A stretch of DNA of 64,000 bases from Streptococcus sp. Marseille-Q6470. GTDB lineage: Bacteria; Bacillota; Bacilli; Lactobacillales; Streptococcaceae. The position numbers and the translations under genes were made by a program. Below, in pieces: positions 1 to 10,040 of the stretch (position 1 is its first letter; each line of letters starts with the position of its first letter). The stretch covers positions 1,608,501 to 1,672,500 of the forward strand of contig NZ_OX336385.1 of assembly GCF_946902905.1 (NCBI RefSeq). Direction: 5' to 3'. The notes beneath the pieces were generated by a model. The model was not told the DNA's origin. It saw only the letters and a list, made by a program, of their open reading frames with translations, and did no database searches.

Positions 1-726
1 GGAGCAACTGTTCACGCAGTTGAAACAGGAACACGTACTCTGAAGGATGCGGTTGATGCAGCCTTTGGAGCCTGGATGAATGACCTTGAAGCTTTCTATG
101 TTCTAGGTTCAGCTGTAGGTCCTCACCCTTATCCAACCATTGTCCATGAGTTTCAAAAAGTCATCAGTGAAGAATCTCGTCGTCAAATCTTGGAAAAAGA
201 AGGACGTCTGCCAGATTACGTTATTGCCTGTGTAGGTGGTGGTTCGAATGCCATCGGTGCCTTTTCACAGTATGTAGCTGATGAAGAAGTGAAATTAGTC
301 GGGGTAGAGGCTGCTGGTCATGGTCTAGATACTGATAAACACGCAGCAACTATGACCAAGGGTAGTGTCGGAATTGTCGATGGAATGAAGACCTATGCAG
401 TCTTTAAGGAAGATGGAGAGCTCGCGCCAGTTTACTCTATCTCAGCAGGCTTGGACTATCCAGGGGTTGGTCCAGAACATGCCTTCTTTAAAGACTCTGG
501 TCGAGTAGAATATGTAGCAGCGACGGATGAAGAAGCTGTCCAAGCCTTGCTCTTACTTAGCAAGACTGAAGGGATTATCCCAGCGATTGAAAGTTCACAC
601 GCTATTGCTGAAGCAGTCAAACGCGCACCAAAACTAAGTAAAGATGAGATTATCATCATCAATGTCTCTGGTCGTGGAGACAAAGACGTAGCTGCGATTG
701 CAGATTACCTTGAAGCTAAAAAATAA
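1..726 (+). CDS. Tryptophan synthase beta chain paralogue, 3' part only
   Basis: The gene is open from base 1 in frame 1 and its 5' end lies outside the window. The visible 241 residues are the C-terminal part of a TrpB, the PLP enzyme that joins indole and serine. The phosphate-binding loop GGGSNAIG and the C-terminal SGRGDKD motif are intact. It is clearly homologous to, but diverged from, the complete trpB at 5287, so the genome has two TrpB genes within about 5 kb. It ends one base before the stem I of a tryptophan T-box, and I see no clear promoter between them. It may therefore be co-transcribed with the trp operon. The catalytic lysine region is not visible, so activity cannot be judged. 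Confidence 0.85.
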   Translation, partial: GATVHAVETGTRTLKDAVDAAFGAWMNDLEAFYVLGSAVGPHPYPTIVHEFQKVISEESRRQILEKEGRLPDYVIACVGGGSNAIGAFSQYVADEEVKLVGVEAAGHGLDTDKHAATMTKGSVGIVDGMKTYAVFKEDGELAPVYSISAGLDYPGVGPEHAFFKDSGRVEYVAATDEEAVQALLLLSKTEGIIPAIESSHAIAEAVKRAPKLSKDEIIIINVSGRGDKDVAAIADYLEAKK

Positions 727-727
727 A

Positions 728-975
728 AGATGGAAAAGATACAGAGATTTCTCTCACAGAGAGCTTGTGGTTGCTGAAAACAAGCAGAGAAAGCTGTAAG
801 GTTGGGTCCATCTAAAATGAGAGAAGAAAACATAATTCTTAAGGGAGTGCCCTTTATCGCACAACCTGTTATAGGAAGGTTCTGAGACAGGAAAGAGAGA
901 TAGGAGAAATCCTATAATTGAGGTGGCACCGCGAATTTCGTCCTCACGCAAGTTATTTTGCGTGGGGATTTTTTG
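728..975 (+). promoter_or_regulatory. Tryptophan T-box leader
   Basis: The leader of the trp operon is a T-box that senses uncharged tRNA-Trp. Stem I is closed by AGATGGA (728-734) and TCCATCT (807-813). A TGG specifier triplet lies at 803-805 on the 3' side, as expected for tryptophan. The conserved T-box sequence AGGTGGCACCGCG is at 921-933 and is followed by the terminator hairpin. Uncharged tRNA-Trp would stabilise the antiterminator and let transcription reach trpE. The motif and the downstream genes agree; the exact specifier register is inferred. Confidence 0.92.
941..975 (+). terminator. T-box intrinsic terminator
   Basis: An 11-bp stem, TCCTCACGCAA (941-951) with TTGCGTGGGGA (958-968), is followed by a T-run. 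Its 5' arm lies just after the T-box sequence at 921-933, the usual geometry for terminator/antiterminator switching ahead of trpE. Confidence 0.9.
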
Positions 976-1019
976 TAGAATCAACACGGAATTTAAGAAG
1001 AACTGAAAGGGAAATTACA

Positions 1020-2381
1020 ATGGAACGAATCATTCATGGAGATGTTTTATCACCAATCTTGGCTTATATGCGCTTAAACGGACAACACAAGGTCATACTT
1101 GAAAGTATCCCAAGAGAAAAGGAAAATGCTCGTTTTTCTATCTTAGCCTATAACCCAGTTTTTGAAATTAAGTTCGAAAATGAAGTCCTTTATCAAAATG
1201 GGCAAGTGATTGATCGTGATCCCTTGGATTTCCTTTATGAAGTGACTCATAAGAGCAAGCACCATTCAGACCTACCTTTTGGAGGTGGAGCCATCGGATT
1301 TGTTGGCTATGATATGATTTCTCTCTATGAAGAAATTGGCCAGCTTCCTGAGGATACGATTGGGACCCCAGATATGCATTTCTTTGTATATGAGAGCTAC
1401 ATGGTCTTTGACCACAAGAAAGAAAAAATTCATATCATCGAGGATGCTCTTTACAGTGATCGAAGCAATGAAGAACTAGAAGCGGCTTTAAATCAGGTTT
1501 TAGAGGAGTTAAAAATCCCTGCTCCAAATGAATTTGAAGATTTGGACGTTTCTCCACTTCAGTTTAGGCCGCATATCGCACCTCAAAAATTTGAAGAAAT
1601 GGTAGAAACAGCTCGCGACTTGATTCGCAATGGAGATATGTTCCAATGCGTGCTCAGTCAGCGTTTCTCCGCAGAGGTAACTGGAAATCCTTTTGACTTC
1701 TACAGAAATCTTCGAGTGACAAATCCATCAAATTATCTCTACTTTTATGATTTTGGAGATTATCAAATCATCGGTGCCAGTCCTGAGAGTTTGGTTTCCG
1801 TCAAAAATGGTATCGTGACAACCAATCCAATTGCAGGTACGCGACCTAGAGGTTCCAATGACGAGGAAGATGCAGCATTAGCTAGTGATTTACTTTCTGA
1901 TGAAAAGGAGACGGCAGAACACCGAATGCTAGTGGACCTAGGACGCAATGATATCGGACGAATTGCTGAAACAGCAAGTGTCCAAGTAACCAAGTATATG
2001 GAAGTGGAACTTTTCCGTTATGTCATGCATTTGACCAGCGTAGTAAAAGGACGTTTGTTACCAGAACTAACTGCCATGGATGCCTTGAAAGCGACTCTTC
2101 CAGCAGGAACAGTATCGGGGGCACCAAAGATTCGGGCTATGAAACGCATCTATGAGTTAGAAACAGAGAAACGAGGCGTTTATGCCGGAGCTATCGGCTA
2201 CCTTTCAGCAACTGGAGACATGGACTTTGCAATTGCTATTCGAACTATGATTCTAAAAAATAAGACAGCCTATGTGCAGGCTGGAGCAGGAATTGTTTAT
2301 GATTCTATCGCTCAAAACGAATACCAAGAAACCATTAATAAAGCTAAATCTATGACTAGAATGGGAGAACTAAGACCATGA
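1020..2381 (+). CDS. trpE: Anthranilate synthase component I
   Basis: This is the chorismate-binding large subunit of anthranilate synthase and catalyses the first step of tryptophan synthesis with TrpG as glutaminase. The ATG at 1020 gives 453 residues. A longer in-frame start at 918 lies inside the T-box and is rejected. The N-terminal half carries the regulatory domain. The C-terminal chorismate-binding domain shows the GTRPRG motif, DLGRNDIGR and the late GAGIVYDS segment. It is the first gene of trpEGDCFBA, overlaps trpG by four bases, and is controlled by the upstream T-box. Confidence 0.95.
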   Translation: MERIIHGDVLSPILAYMRLNGQHKVILESIPREKENARFSILAYNPVFEIKFENEVLYQNGQVIDRDPLDFLYEVTHKSKHHSDLPFGGGAIGFVGYDMISLYEEIGQLPEDTIGTPDMHFFVYESYMVFDHKKEKIHIIEDALYSDRSNEELEAALNQVLEELKIPAPNEFEDLDVSPLQFRPHIAPQKFEEMVETARDLIRNGDMFQCVLSQRFSAEVTGNPFDFYRNLRVTNPSNYLYFYDFGDYQIIGASPESLVSVKNGIVTTNPIAGTRPRGSNDEEDAALASDLLSDEKETAEHRMLVDLGRNDIGRIAETASVQVTKYMEVELFRYVMHLTSVVKGRLLPELTAMDALKATLPAGTVSGAPKIRAMKRIYELETEKRGVYAGAIGYLSATGDMDFAIAIRTMILKNKTAYVQAGAGIVYDSIAQNEYQETINKAKSMTRMGELRP

Positions 2382-2944
2382 TTTTATTGATTGATAATTA
2401 TGATTCATTTACCTATAACTTAGCTCAATACATTGGGAATTTCGCAGAAGTTCAGGTTTTGAGAAATGATGATCCAACCCTTTATGAAGAAGCTACAAAG
2501 GCAGATGGGCTGGTCTTTTCTCCCGGTCCAGGTTGGCCAGCTGATGCTGGGAAAATGGAAGAAATGATTCGTGATTTTGCAGGTAAGAAACCGATTCTAG
2601 GGATTTGTTTGGGGCACCAGGCCATCGCAGAAGTCTTTGGTGGCAAGTTGGGCTTGGCTCCAAAAGTCATGCATGGCAAGCAGAGTCAGATTCGATTTGA
2701 GACTCCGTCAGTTCTCTATCAAGGAATCGAGGACAATCGCCCAGTCATGCGTTACCACAGTATTTTAATTGAAGAGATGCCTGAAGAGTTTGAAGTGACA
2801 GCTCGTTCGACAGATGACCAAGCCATTATGGGGATTCAACACAAAACCTTGCCGATTTATGGCTTGCAGTATCATCCAGAAAGTATAGGAACACCAGATG
2901 GCCTATCTTCTATTCAGAATTTCATCGAGAAAGTTGTAAAGTGA
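2378..2944 (+). CDS. trpG: Anthranilate synthase component II (glutamine amidotransferase)
   Basis: At 188 residues this is a class I glutamine amidotransferase that supplies ammonia to TrpE. It shows the N-terminal DNYDSFTYN segment, the nucleophile motif GICLGHQ and the late catalytic His-Glu in QYHPES. It overlaps trpE by ATGA, consistent with translational coupling in the trp operon. A PabA role in folate synthesis is possible in organisms with one amphibolic subunit, but the operon position favours tryptophan. Confidence 0.95.
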   Translation: MILLIDNYDSFTYNLAQYIGNFAEVQVLRNDDPTLYEEATKADGLVFSPGPGWPADAGKMEEMIRDFAGKKPILGICLGHQAIAEVFGGKLGLAPKVMHGKQSQIRFETPSVLYQGIEDNRPVMRYHSILIEEMPEEFEVTARSTDDQAIMGIQHKTLPIYGLQYHPESIGTPDGLSSIQNFIEKVVK

Positions 2945-2954
2945 GGAATACAAA

Positions 2955-3959
2955 ATGAAAGAAATTATAGAAAAATTAGCGAACTTTGAAGATTTATCAA
3001 GTGTTGAAATGACAGATGTGATCGAACGCATCGTAACAGGGCGAGTGACAGAAGCACAAATCGCTTCACTACTTTTAGCCCTTAAGATGAAAGGAGAAAC
3101 ACCTGAGGAAAGAACAGCCCTCGCTCAAGTTATGAGAGGACATGCTCAACACATTCCAACCAACATTCAAGATGCTATGGATAACTGTGGTACGGGTGGA
3201 GATAAGTCATTTAGCTTTAACATCTCAACAACTGCAGCCTTTGTCTTGGCAGGTGGTGGCATCCACATGGCTAAACATGGGAATCGTTCAATTTCCTCTA
3301 AATCTGGTTCAGCAGATGTCTTGCAAGCTTTGGGAATCAATATTGATCTCAAGCCAGCACAATTAGGTAAGGTATTTGACCAAACAGGAATCGTCTTTCT
3401 CTTTGCCAAAAACATGCACCCAGCTATGAAATATATCATGCCAGCACGCTTGGAATTGGGAATTCCAACCATCATGAATTTGACAGGTCCACTCATTCAC
3501 CCAATGATCTTGGAAACACAGCTTCTAGGAATTAGTCGTCCAGAACTTCTAGAAAGTACAGCTCAGGTTTTGAAAAACATGGGTCGCAAACGTGCTATCG
3601 TAGTAGCTGGTCCAGAAGGATTAGATGAGGCTGGTTTGAATGGTACTACCAACATTGCCCTTCTTGAAAATGGTGAAATCACTTTGTCAACCTTTACTCC
3701 AGAAGATTTGGGAATGGAACGCATTGCCATTGAGGACATTCGTGGAGGAAATGCTCATGAGAATGCAGCCATTCTTGTTAGCGTTCTCAATAACGAACCA
3801 AGTCCATTCTTGGAAACAACAGTCTTAAATGCTGGCCTTGGTTTTTATGCCAATGGTAAGGTAGATAGTATCAAAGACGGAGTTGAAATGGCACGCCAAG
3901 TGATTGCCAGTGGTAAGGCCCTTGAAAAACTCAGACTATTACAGGAGTACCAAAAATGA
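2955..3959 (+). CDS. trpD: Anthranilate phosphoribosyltransferase
   Basis: A 334-residue enzyme that transfers the phosphoribosyl group of PRPP to anthranilate. The helical N-terminal domain is followed by the glycine-rich [17 protein letters not shown] motif, which binds PRPP, and by [14 protein letters not shown], which contributes to the anthranilate and Mg sites. Length is typical of the family. It lies 10 bases after trpG and overlaps the start of trpC by four bases. Confidence 0.95.
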   Translation: MKEIIEKLANFEDLSSVEMTDVIERIVTGRVTEAQIASLLLALKMKGETPEERTALAQVMRGHAQHIPTNIQDAMDNCGTGGDKSFSFNISTTAAFVLAGGGIHMAKHGNRSISSKSGSADVLQALGINIDLKPAQLGKVFDQTGIVFLFAKNMHPAMKYIMPARLELGIPTIMNLTGPLIHPMILETQLLGISRPELLESTAQVLKNMGRKRAIVVAGPEGLDEAGLNGTTNIALLENGEITLSTFTPEDLGMERIAIEDIRGGNAHENAAILVSVLNNEPSPFLETTVLNAGLGFYANGKVDSIKDGVEMARQVIASGKALEKLRLLQEYQK

Positions 3960-4723
3960 GTCAGGAATTTTTGTCACGTATCTTAGATCAGAAGGCGCGT
4001 GAAGTTGAAAAGATGGAACGAGAGGAACTTCAGCCCTTGCGTGAAAGCTATCGCTTAGCTGAATATTTGAAAAACCATCAAGAACGTCTGCAAATTATTG
4101 CAGAGGTCAAGAAGGCGAGCCCAAGTTTAGGGGATATTAATCTGGATGTGGATATCGTTCAACAGGCCCAGACTTACGAGGCTAACGGCGCTGTTATGAT
4201 TTCTGTTCTGACAGATGAAGTTTTCTTTAAAGGTCATTTGGATTATCTGCGTGAGATTTCCAGTCAGGTACAGATTCCGACGCTGAACAAGGATTTTATT
4301 ATCGATGAAAAGCAAATCATCCGAGCTCGCAATGCAGGTGCGACAGTTATCTTGCTCATCGTAGCGGCTTTATCAGAAGAACGCCTCAAGGAACTGTATG
4401 ACTATGCGACAGAGCTTGGTCTAGAAGTGTTGGTGGAAACTCATAATCTAGCGGAGCTAGAAGTTGCCCACCGTCTTGGCGCTCAAATTATTGGTGTGAA
4501 TAATCGTAATTTGACTACCTTTGAAGTTGACTTGCAGACTAGTGTAGACTTGTCCAAACACTTCAAGGATGATTGCTTGTATATTTCTGAATCTGCCATT
4601 TTTACAGGAGAGGATGCGAAACGAGTTGCACCCTACTTTAACGGAATTTTGGTGGGAACAGCCCTCATGCAAGCAGAAGATGTCGCCCAGAGAATCAAGG
4701 AGTTGCAGATTGACAAAGGTTAA
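3956..4723 (+). CDS. trpC: Indole-3-glycerol phosphate synthase
   Basis: This TIM-barrel enzyme of 255 residues closes the indole ring of CdRP. It shows the strand-1 motif [11 protein letters not shown] with the catalytic Lys, the TLNKDFIID segment, and [14 protein letters not shown] near the C-terminal half. It overlaps trpD by ATGA and its 3' end overlaps the TTG start of trpF by 14 bases. This is a monofunctional TrpC, since TrpF is a separate gene. Confidence 0.95.
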   Translation: MSQEFLSRILDQKAREVEKMEREELQPLRESYRLAEYLKNHQERLQIIAEVKKASPSLGDINLDVDIVQQAQTYEANGAVMISVLTDEVFFKGHLDYLREISSQVQIPTLNKDFIIDEKQIIRARNAGATVILLIVAALSEERLKELYDYATELGLEVLVETHNLAELEVAHRLGAQIIGVNNRNLTTFEVDLQTSVDLSKHFKDDCLYISESAIFTGEDAKRVAPYFNGILVGTALMQAEDVAQRIKELQIDKG

Positions 4724-5309
4724 GATTTGTGGACTATCGACCAAAGGAGCAGTAGAAACAGCTGTGTCAGCTGGAGCAGACTACATCGGTTTTGTCTTTG
4801 CTCCTAGCAAAAGACAGGTGACCTTGGGACAGGCTGCGGAGCTGGCAACACTCATTCCTGTTAATGTAAAAAAGGTTGGCGTATTTGTTTCACCAAGTCG
4901 GGAAGAATTACTAGAAGCGATTGAAAAGGTTGGCTTGGACTTAGTTCAAATTCATGGTCAGGTGGCGGATGATTTGTTTGTGGATTTGCCTTGTGCCAGC
5001 ATTCAGGCTGTTCAGGTGGATGGAGATGGTCATGTACCAAGTTCACAGGCAGATTATCTACTCTTTGATGCCCCTGTGGCAGGAAGTGGTCAAACCTTTG
5101 ACTGGGGGCAACTGGATACGACAGAACTATCTCAGTCTTTCTTCATCGCAGGCGGGCTCAATGAGGATAATGTAGAAGAAGCAATTCAACACTTTACTCC
5201 CTTTGCAGTAGATGTATCAAGTGGTGTAGAGACAGACGGCCAAAAAGATCATGAAAAGATTAGAAGATTTATAGAGAGGGTTAAGCATGGCATATCAAGA
5301 ACCAAATAA
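4710..5309 (+). CDS. trpF: Phosphoribosylanthranilate isomerase, TTG start
   Basis: A 199-residue TIM-barrel isomerase that converts PRA to CdRP. The protein begins [11 protein letters not shown], with the catalytic Cys in the ICG motif, and the acid residue is in the DVSSGVE segment near the end. No ATG precedes the conserved N-terminus. The start chosen is TTG at 4710, with AAGGAG at 4697-4702 seven bases upstream, inside the end of trpC. A longer in-frame extension upstream duplicates trpC sequence in another frame and is rejected. Confidence 0.92.
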   Translation: MTKVKICGLSTKGAVETAVSAGADYIGFVFAPSKRQVTLGQAAELATLIPVNVKKVGVFVSPSREELLEAIEKVGLDLVQIHGQVADDLFVDLPCASIQAVQVDGDGHVPSSQADYLLFDAPVAGSGQTFDWGQLDTTELSQSFFIAGGLNEDNVEEAIQHFTPFAVDVSSGVETDGQKDHEKIRRFIERVKHGISRTK

Positions 5310-6510
5310 AGAAGGATTTTACGGAAAATTCGGTGGACGTTTTGTCCCAGAAACATTGATGACGGCAGTATTGGAGTTGGAAGAAGCTTATCGTGAAAGT
5401 CAGGCAGATCCAAGTTTCCAAGAAGAGTTAAACCAACTTTTGCGCCAATATGTAGGTCGTGAAACACCTCTTTACTACGCAAAAAACTTGACCCAGCATA
5501 TCGGCGGAGCCAAGATTTACCTCAAACGTGAAGACCTCAACCATACAGGTGCACACAAGATTAACAATGCCTTGGGACAAGTTTTACTGGCTAAACGTAT
5601 GGGCAAAAAGAAAATTATTGCTGAAACAGGTGCCGGTCAGCACGGTGTAGCAACTGCAACAGCTGCAGCCCTTTTTAACATGGAATGTACTATCTATATG
5701 GGTGAGGAAGATGTTAAACGCCAAGCCCTCAATGTCTTCCGTATGGAACTTTTGGGAGCCAAGGTGGAAGCTGTAACAGATGGTTCGCGCGTGCTCAAAG
5801 ACGCGGTCAATGCAGCCCTTCGTTCATGGGTAGCCAACATCGATGATACCCACTATATCCTTGGTTCTGCCTTGGGACCTCATCCTTTTCCAGAAATTGT
5901 GCGTGATTTCCAAAGTGTTATCGGTCGAGAGGCTAAACAACAGTACCGTGACTTGACAGGGCAAGATTTGCCAGATGCCCTAGTAGCCTGTGTTGGTGGA
6001 GGTTCTAATGCTATCGGTCTTTTCCATCCATTTGTGGAAGATGAATCTGTAGCTATGTATGGAGCTGAAGCGGCAGGACTTGGTGTGGATACAGAGCATC
6101 ACGCAGCTACCTTGACCAAGGGTCGCCCAGGAGTTCTTCACGGTTCTCTCATGGATGTTCTCCAAGATGCCCACGGACAAATCTTAGAAGCCTTCTCTAT
6201 CTCAGCAGGTTTGGACTACCCAGGTATTGGTCCTGAACATTCTCACTACCACGATATCAAACGTGCGACCTATGTTCCTGTGACAGATGAGGAAGCCTTG
6301 GAAGGCTTCCAACTCTTGTCTCGTGTGGAAGGGATTATCCCAGCTTTGGAGTCTAGTCACGCTATCGCCTTTGCGGTGAAATTAGCCAAAGAACTTGGTC
6401 CAGACAAGTCTATGATTGTCTGTCTATCAGGTCGCGGGGACAAGGATGTAGTTCAAGTCAAGGACCGTTTGGAAGCAGACGCAGCAAAGAAGGGAGAAGC
6501 TCATGCCTAA
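5287..6510 (+). CDS. trpB: Tryptophan synthase beta chain
   Basis: The complete 407-residue TrpB of the operon. It shows the PLP lysine segment [13 protein letters not shown], the catalytic Glu in ETGAGQHG, the phosphate loop GGGSNAIG and the C-terminal SGRGDKD. It overlaps trpF by 23 bases and trpA by 8 bases, as expected for the alpha2-beta2 synthase genes. A second TrpB ends at 726 in this window, so tryptophan synthase beta is duplicated here. Confidence 0.96.
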   Translation: MAYQEPNKEGFYGKFGGRFVPETLMTAVLELEEAYRESQADPSFQEELNQLLRQYVGRETPLYYAKNLTQHIGGAKIYLKREDLNHTGAHKINNALGQVLLAKRMGKKKIIAETGAGQHGVATATAAALFNMECTIYMGEEDVKRQALNVFRMELLGAKVEAVTDGSRVLKDAVNAALRSWVANIDDTHYILGSALGPHPFPEIVRDFQSVIGREAKQQYRDLTGQDLPDALVACVGGGSNAIGLFHPFVEDESVAMYGAEAAGLGVDTEHHAATLTKGRPGVLHGSLMDVLQDAHGQILEAFSISAGLDYPGIGPEHSHYHDIKRATYVPVTDEEALEGFQLLSRVEGIIPALESSHAIAFAVKLAKELGPDKSMIVCLSGRGDKDVVQVKDRLEADAAKKGEAHA

Positions 6511-7285
6511 GACACTAACAGAAAAACTGAACGCTATCAAGGCAACCGGAAAGGGAATTTTTGTTCCCTATATCATGGCTGGAGACCATGAAAAAGGATT
6601 AGATGGTCTCGCTGAAACAATTCACTTTTTAGAAGATTTGGGTGTGTCTGCTATTGAAGTGGGAGTTCCTTTCTCAGACCCAGTTGCAGATGGTCCAGTT
6701 ATCGAAGAAGCAGGCTTGCGCAGTCTAGTTCGCGGAACCTCTACCCAGGCTCTGGTTGAAACTTTGAAGACTATTGAAACAGAAGTTCCACTTGTTATCA
6801 TGACCTACTTTAACCCCCTCTTTCAGTACGGTATTGAGAAATTTGTCAAAGACCTTTCTGATACAGCGGTTAAGGGTTTGATTATTCCAGATCTCCCTCA
6901 TGAACATGCTAATTTTGTAGAGCCCTTTTTAGCAAATACAGACATTGCTTTGATTCCACTTGTTAGCTTGACGACAGGAATTGAGCGTCAAAAAGAACTC
7001 ATTGAGGGAGCTGAAGGTTTTGTTTATGCAGTTGCCATTAACGGGGTGACAGGGAAATCAGGCAATTATCGAGATGATTTGGACAAGCACTTGGCTCAAC
7101 TGCGTCAAGTGGCTGACATTCCAGTATTGACAGGGTTTGGTGTATCTACACAGGATGATGTAGAACGATTTAATGCAGTATCAGACGGCGTCATCGTCGG
7201 TTCCAAGATTGTTAAGGCTCTACATGAAGGAAAAGTAGCAGAAATCGCTGACTTTATCCGAGAAGCAGTAGCTTACCCAGAATAA
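6503..7285 (+). CDS. trpA: Tryptophan synthase alpha chain
   Basis: A 260-residue TIM-barrel lyase that releases indole from indole-3-glycerol phosphate and passes it to TrpB. It shows the catalytic Glu in [18 protein letters not shown], the catalytic Asp in IIPDLPHEH, and the GFGVSTQDD phosphate-binding segment. It is the last gene of the trp operon. Its 3' end overlaps the convergent cclA by 32 bases. Confidence 0.96.
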   Translation: MPKTLTEKLNAIKATGKGIFVPYIMAGDHEKGLDGLAETIHFLEDLGVSAIEVGVPFSDPVADGPVIEEAGLRSLVRGTSTQALVETLKTIETEVPLVIMTYFNPLFQYGIEKFVKDLSDTAVKGLIIPDLPHEHANFVEPFLANTDIALIPLVSLTTGIERQKELIEGAEGFVYAVAINGVTGKSGNYRDDLDKHLAQLRQVADIPVLTGFGVSTQDDVERFNAVSDGVIVGSKIVKALHEGKVAEIADFIREAVAYPE

Positions 7286-7916
7286 TCATACAGCTAGCAA
7301 ATAAGAGGAAAGGCACGAATGGGAGTCTTTCCTTGTTCTTTTGTAGGAGAAAAGCTAGAATGCCAGTTGTAGAAGCGAACTGTATCAAAATTAGTAATTC
7401 TGTCAGACTAAAGATAAGCGCACAAGAGGCTAGAAAGAGAAAATCCCCTGCACCTATGCGGATATCGATTAAGTGAGCCAAAATTCCCAGAATAAGAAAG
7501 AAAATCATAACTAGATTCCAACCATAGCAAACCATGAGAATTAGGTGAAAGGTCAGCCAGACTAGCAAAGGATATTCTTGATGTCGAAGGTCATAGATGC
7601 TCAAAGTCAAGCCAGCAGTGACTAGGATGACTTGACTCAGAGTTAGAAATCCCAAAGACCCAGCTAGAAAGACAAGTCCTAACCCCAACTCCAAAAGGGC
7701 ATACCAGAAAGGATATCGAACCTTGCAATAGCGGCAGCGAAAGCGATTGAATATCTGGGACACAATTGGAATCAAATCCAGTGGTTTCAAGGGAGTCTGA
7801 CAAGAATCACAGTGACTAGCAGGAAAGATAATAGACTGCTCAGGAAAGCGGTCAATGACAAGACCTAGAAAGGAAGCAAAAATAGCTCCAACAAGAAAAA
7901 AGTAAAGGTGAATCAT
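7254..7916 (-). CDS. cclA: Type IV prepilin peptidase for competence
   Basis: A 220-residue A24-family membrane aspartyl protease that processes ComG-type pseudopilins for DNA uptake. It has an N-terminal membrane segment and a cytoplasmic domain with two CxxC pairs (CDSC and CRYC). Catalytic Asp residues are in SIYDLRHQE and in the GxGD motif (RIGAGDF). Several further hydrophobic segments follow. It is transcribed against trpA and overlaps its 3' end. A combox-like sequence lies 7 bases before the ATG and no Shine-Dalgarno is visible, so expression is probably SigX-dependent and leaderless. CclA is the pneumococcal name for this enzyme. Confidence 0.88.
   Translation of the reverse strand: MIHLYFFLVGAIFASFLGLVIDRFPEQSIIFPASHCDSCQTPLKPLDLIPIVSQIFNRFRCRYCKVRYPFWYALLELGLGLVFLAGSLGFLTLSQVILVTAGLTLSIYDLRHQEYPLLVWLTFHLILMVCYGWNLVMIFFLILGILAHLIDIRIGAGDFLFLASCALIFSLTELLILIQFASTTGILAFLLQKNKERLPFVPFLLFASCMIILGKLLLLG
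7306..7342 (+). terminator. Probable trp operon terminator
   Basis: AGGAAAG (7306-7312) can pair with CTTTCCT (7327-7333), followed by a T-rich stretch. It lies 20 bases after trpA but inside the 3' coding part of the convergent cclA, so it is only a modest candidate. Confidence 0.4.
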
Positions 7917-7923
7917 ACTTATT

Positions 7924-7931
7924 AATTCGGA
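7924..7931 (-). promoter_or_regulatory. Combox-like SigX site before cclA
   Basis: Read on the minus strand, a T-run is followed by CCGAATTA. The octamer TCCGAATT matches six of eight positions of the streptococcal combox TACGAATA. The cclA ATG follows 7 bases later. SigX comboxes act as -10 elements, which would put the transcript start at or next to the ATG. Confidence 0.6.
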
Positions 7932-7986
7932 AAAAATAAGAGAAAGAGTATAATAGTTGGATAAAGGAGAAATTTTAGGAGCAAAT

Positions 7987-8442
7987 ATGAAAATTCACTT
8001 TGAAAAAGGACTTCAGATAGAAAATGCCCAACTCATTTGTCGCTGGTCTAATGCTTTGGGAGAAAGTTTTCAGAAGCAATGGATGGGACCTAAAATTTCT
8101 TATCCCTTGATTGTCCAATCCTTACAAAAGCTGGAAGGAATTTTTTCCATTTTTGCTGAAGAAGAGTTTGTAGGTGTCATCCAGAAAATAAGGCTAGAAG
8201 ACAGGAATCTTCATATCGGGAGATTTTTTATCAATCCCCAGAAACAGGGGCAGGGGTTAGGTAGCCAGGCTTTAAGGAAATTTGTTAGTTTGGTCTTTGA
8301 AAATGAAGACATAGATACTATTTCTCTAAATGTCTACGAGGCAAATCAAACAGCTTATAATCTTTACCAAAAGGAAGGATTTGAAATCGTTCAAATGGTT
8401 GAAGTACCTGTACGAAAATATATAATGAGAAAATCGAGGTAA
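7987..8442 (+). CDS. GNAT-family N-acetyltransferase
   Basis: A 151-residue protein with a single GNAT domain. The acetyl-CoA pyrophosphate-binding motif is GQGLGSQA in the middle, preceded by RFFINPQKQG. Typical C-terminal segments are NVYEANQTAYNLYQKEGF. The ATG at 7987 is preceded five bases upstream by AGGAG (7977-7981); an upstream in-frame TTG at 7957 is less likely. A TATAAT at 7950-7955 may be its promoter. The acetyl acceptor cannot be told from sequence. Confidence 0.85.
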   Translation: MKIHFEKGLQIENAQLICRWSNALGESFQKQWMGPKISYPLIVQSLQKLEGIFSIFAEEEFVGVIQKIRLEDRNLHIGRFFINPQKQGQGLGSQALRKFVSLVFENEDIDTISLNVYEANQTAYNLYQKEGFEIVQMVEVPVRKYIMRKSR

Positions 8443-8492
8443 GGACTAGTTGATATCTAAAACTGCACCCGTACAATTTTTGGTTTTCAAAC

Positions 8493-8521
8493 TTGTTGCA
8501 GAGAAATTTTCTTGATAAAAT
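8493..8521 (+). promoter_or_regulatory. truA promoter placing the start at the ATG
   Basis: A -35 TTGTTG (8493-8498), a 17-base spacer and an extended -10 TGATAAAAT (TAAAAT 8516-8521) end only six bases before the truA ATG. No ribosome binding site is visible, so a leaderless mRNA is likely. Confidence 0.6.
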
Positions 8522-8527
8522 AGATAC

Positions 8528-9277
8528 ATGACTAGATATAAAGCAATCATTTCCTATGATGGCTACGCCTTTGCTGGCTTTCAACGGCAACCACACGCGC
8601 GTAGTGTCCAAGAGGAAATTGAAAAAACTTTAACCAAATTAAATAAAGGGCAGGCCATTACCATCCATGGTGCAGGGCGAACGGATAGTGGTGTTCATGC
8701 GCTAGGGCAGGTTATCCACTTTGATCTTCCCTATCAGATGGATGAGGAAAAGCTTCGCTTTGCTCTCGATACTCAAAGTCCTGAAGATATAGATGTCATT
8801 TCGATTGAGGTAGTGGCTGATGATTTTCATTGCCGTTATGCCAAGCATAGCAAGACCTACGAGTTTATCGTGGATAGAGGGCGTCCTAAAAATCCTATGA
8901 GACGTCATTATACCACCCACTATCCCTATCCACTAGATGTGGAACGCATGCAAAAGGCTGTGAAGAAATTAGAAGGAACCCATGATTTCACCGGTTTTAC
9001 TGCTGCCGGAACAAGTGTGGAGGACAAGGTAAGAACGATCACGGAAGCCAGTCTTAGGGTTGACGAGACCGGTCAATTTTTGACCTTTACTTTCTCTGGC
9101 AATGGCTTCCTCTATAAGCAGATTCGAAATATGGTCGGGACCTTGCTGAAAATTGGTAATAATCGGATGCCCATTGAGCAGATTGACCTGATTTTGGAGA
9201 AAAAAGACAGACAGTTGGCAGGTCCAACTGCAGCACCCAATGGTTTGTATTTGAAGGAGATTCGTTATGAAGAATAA
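8528..9277 (+). CDS. truA: tRNA pseudouridine(38-40) synthase
   Basis: A 249-residue enzyme that isomerises uridines 38-40 in the tRNA anticodon arm. The catalytic Asp lies in [14 protein letters not shown] near residue 50. The [10 protein letters not shown] and [13 protein letters not shown] motifs are typical. It overlaps the next kinase gene by 11 bases and so leads the truA / kinase / ECF S-component unit. The ATG lacks a Shine-Dalgarno and lies directly after a strong -10 element. Confidence 0.95.
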   Translation: MTRYKAIISYDGYAFAGFQRQPHARSVQEEIEKTLTKLNKGQAITIHGAGRTDSGVHALGQVIHFDLPYQMDEEKLRFALDTQSPEDIDVISIEVVADDFHCRYAKHSKTYEFIVDRGRPKNPMRRHYTTHYPYPLDVERMQKAVKKLEGTHDFTGFTAAGTSVEDKVRTITEASLRVDETGQFLTFTFSGNGFLYKQIRNMVGTLLKIGNNRMPIEQIDLILEKKDRQLAGPTAAPNGLYLKEIRYEE

Positions 9278-10040
9278 TCGTATTTTAGCACTTTCAGGAA
9301 ATGATATTTTTAGTGGTGGTGGACTAGCTGCTGACCTTGCGACCTATACTTTAAATGGTCTGCATGGTTTTGTGGCCATGACCTGCTTGACTGCCTTGAC
9401 GGAAAATGGTTTTGAAGTCTTTCCGACAGATGAGACTATTTTCCAACAACAGCTGGATAGTCTTAAGAACGTGGACTTTGGAGGGATTAAGATTGGCCTC
9501 TTACCGACTGTTGGTGTTGCTGAGAAAGCTCTTAACTTTATCAAGGAACGCGCAGGAGTTCCAGTGGTATTGGATCCAGTTCTCGTTTGTAAGGAAACGC
9601 ATGATGTTGCTGTCAGCGAGCTCTGTCAAGAGTTGATTCGCTTTTTCCCTTATGTGACTGTAGTTACTCCTAACCTTCCTGAGGCAGAATTACTTGCAGA
9701 CCAAAAGATAGAAACCTTGGATGATATGAAAGCTGCAGCTCAGAAATTACATGACTTAGGAGCACCAGCAGTCATTATTAAAGGTGGGAATCGCCTCAGT
9801 CAAGATAAGGCATTAGATGTATTTTATGATGGAAAGAACTTTACAGTTTTGGAAAATCCTGTTATTGAAGGACAAAATGCAGGTGCTGGTTGTACCTTTG
9901 CCTCAAGCATTGCTAGTCAGTTAGTCAAGGGAGAGGAGCTCTTACCAGCAATTGAGAGTTCTAAAGCCTTTGTTTATTGTGCTATCGCACAAGCAGATCA
10001 ATATGGAGTAAGACAGTATGAAGCAAACCAAAACAAGTAA
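9267..10040 (+). CDS. Pyridoxal / hydroxymethylpyrimidine kinase-like protein
   Basis: A 257-residue ribokinase-fold kinase of the PdxK/ThiD group that phosphorylates a B6 vitamer or HMP. The N-terminus [16 protein letters not shown] resembles ThiD, the ATP region includes [12 protein letters not shown], and the C-terminal anion hole reads NAGAGCTF in place of the usual GTGC. That lid Cys is the feature of the Cys-containing PdxK/ThiD-like kinases. It overlaps both truA and the following S-component gene, which suggests salvage of an imported vitamin. The exact substrate (pyridoxal or HMP) is unresolved. Confidence 0.8.
   Translation: MKNNRILALSGNDIFSGGGLAADLATYTLNGLHGFVAMTCLTALTENGFEVFPTDETIFQQQLDSLKNVDFGGIKIGLLPTVGVAEKALNFIKERAGVPVVLDPVLVCKETHDVAVSELCQELIRFFPYVTVVTPNLPEAELLADQKIETLDDMKAAAQKLHDLGAPAVIIKGGNRLSQDKALDVFYDGKNFTVLENPVIEGQNAGAGCTFASSIASQLVKGEELLPAIESSKAFVYCAIAQADQYGVRQYEANQNK

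Noticed and set aside
918..1019. N-terminal extension of trpE from an ATG at 918.
   Set aside because: It lies across the T-box sequence and its terminator; the conserved protein starts at 1020.
4569..4709. N-terminal extension of trpF inside trpC.
   Set aside because: It overlaps trpC in another frame and lacks family similarity; TTG 4710 has a good ribosome binding site.
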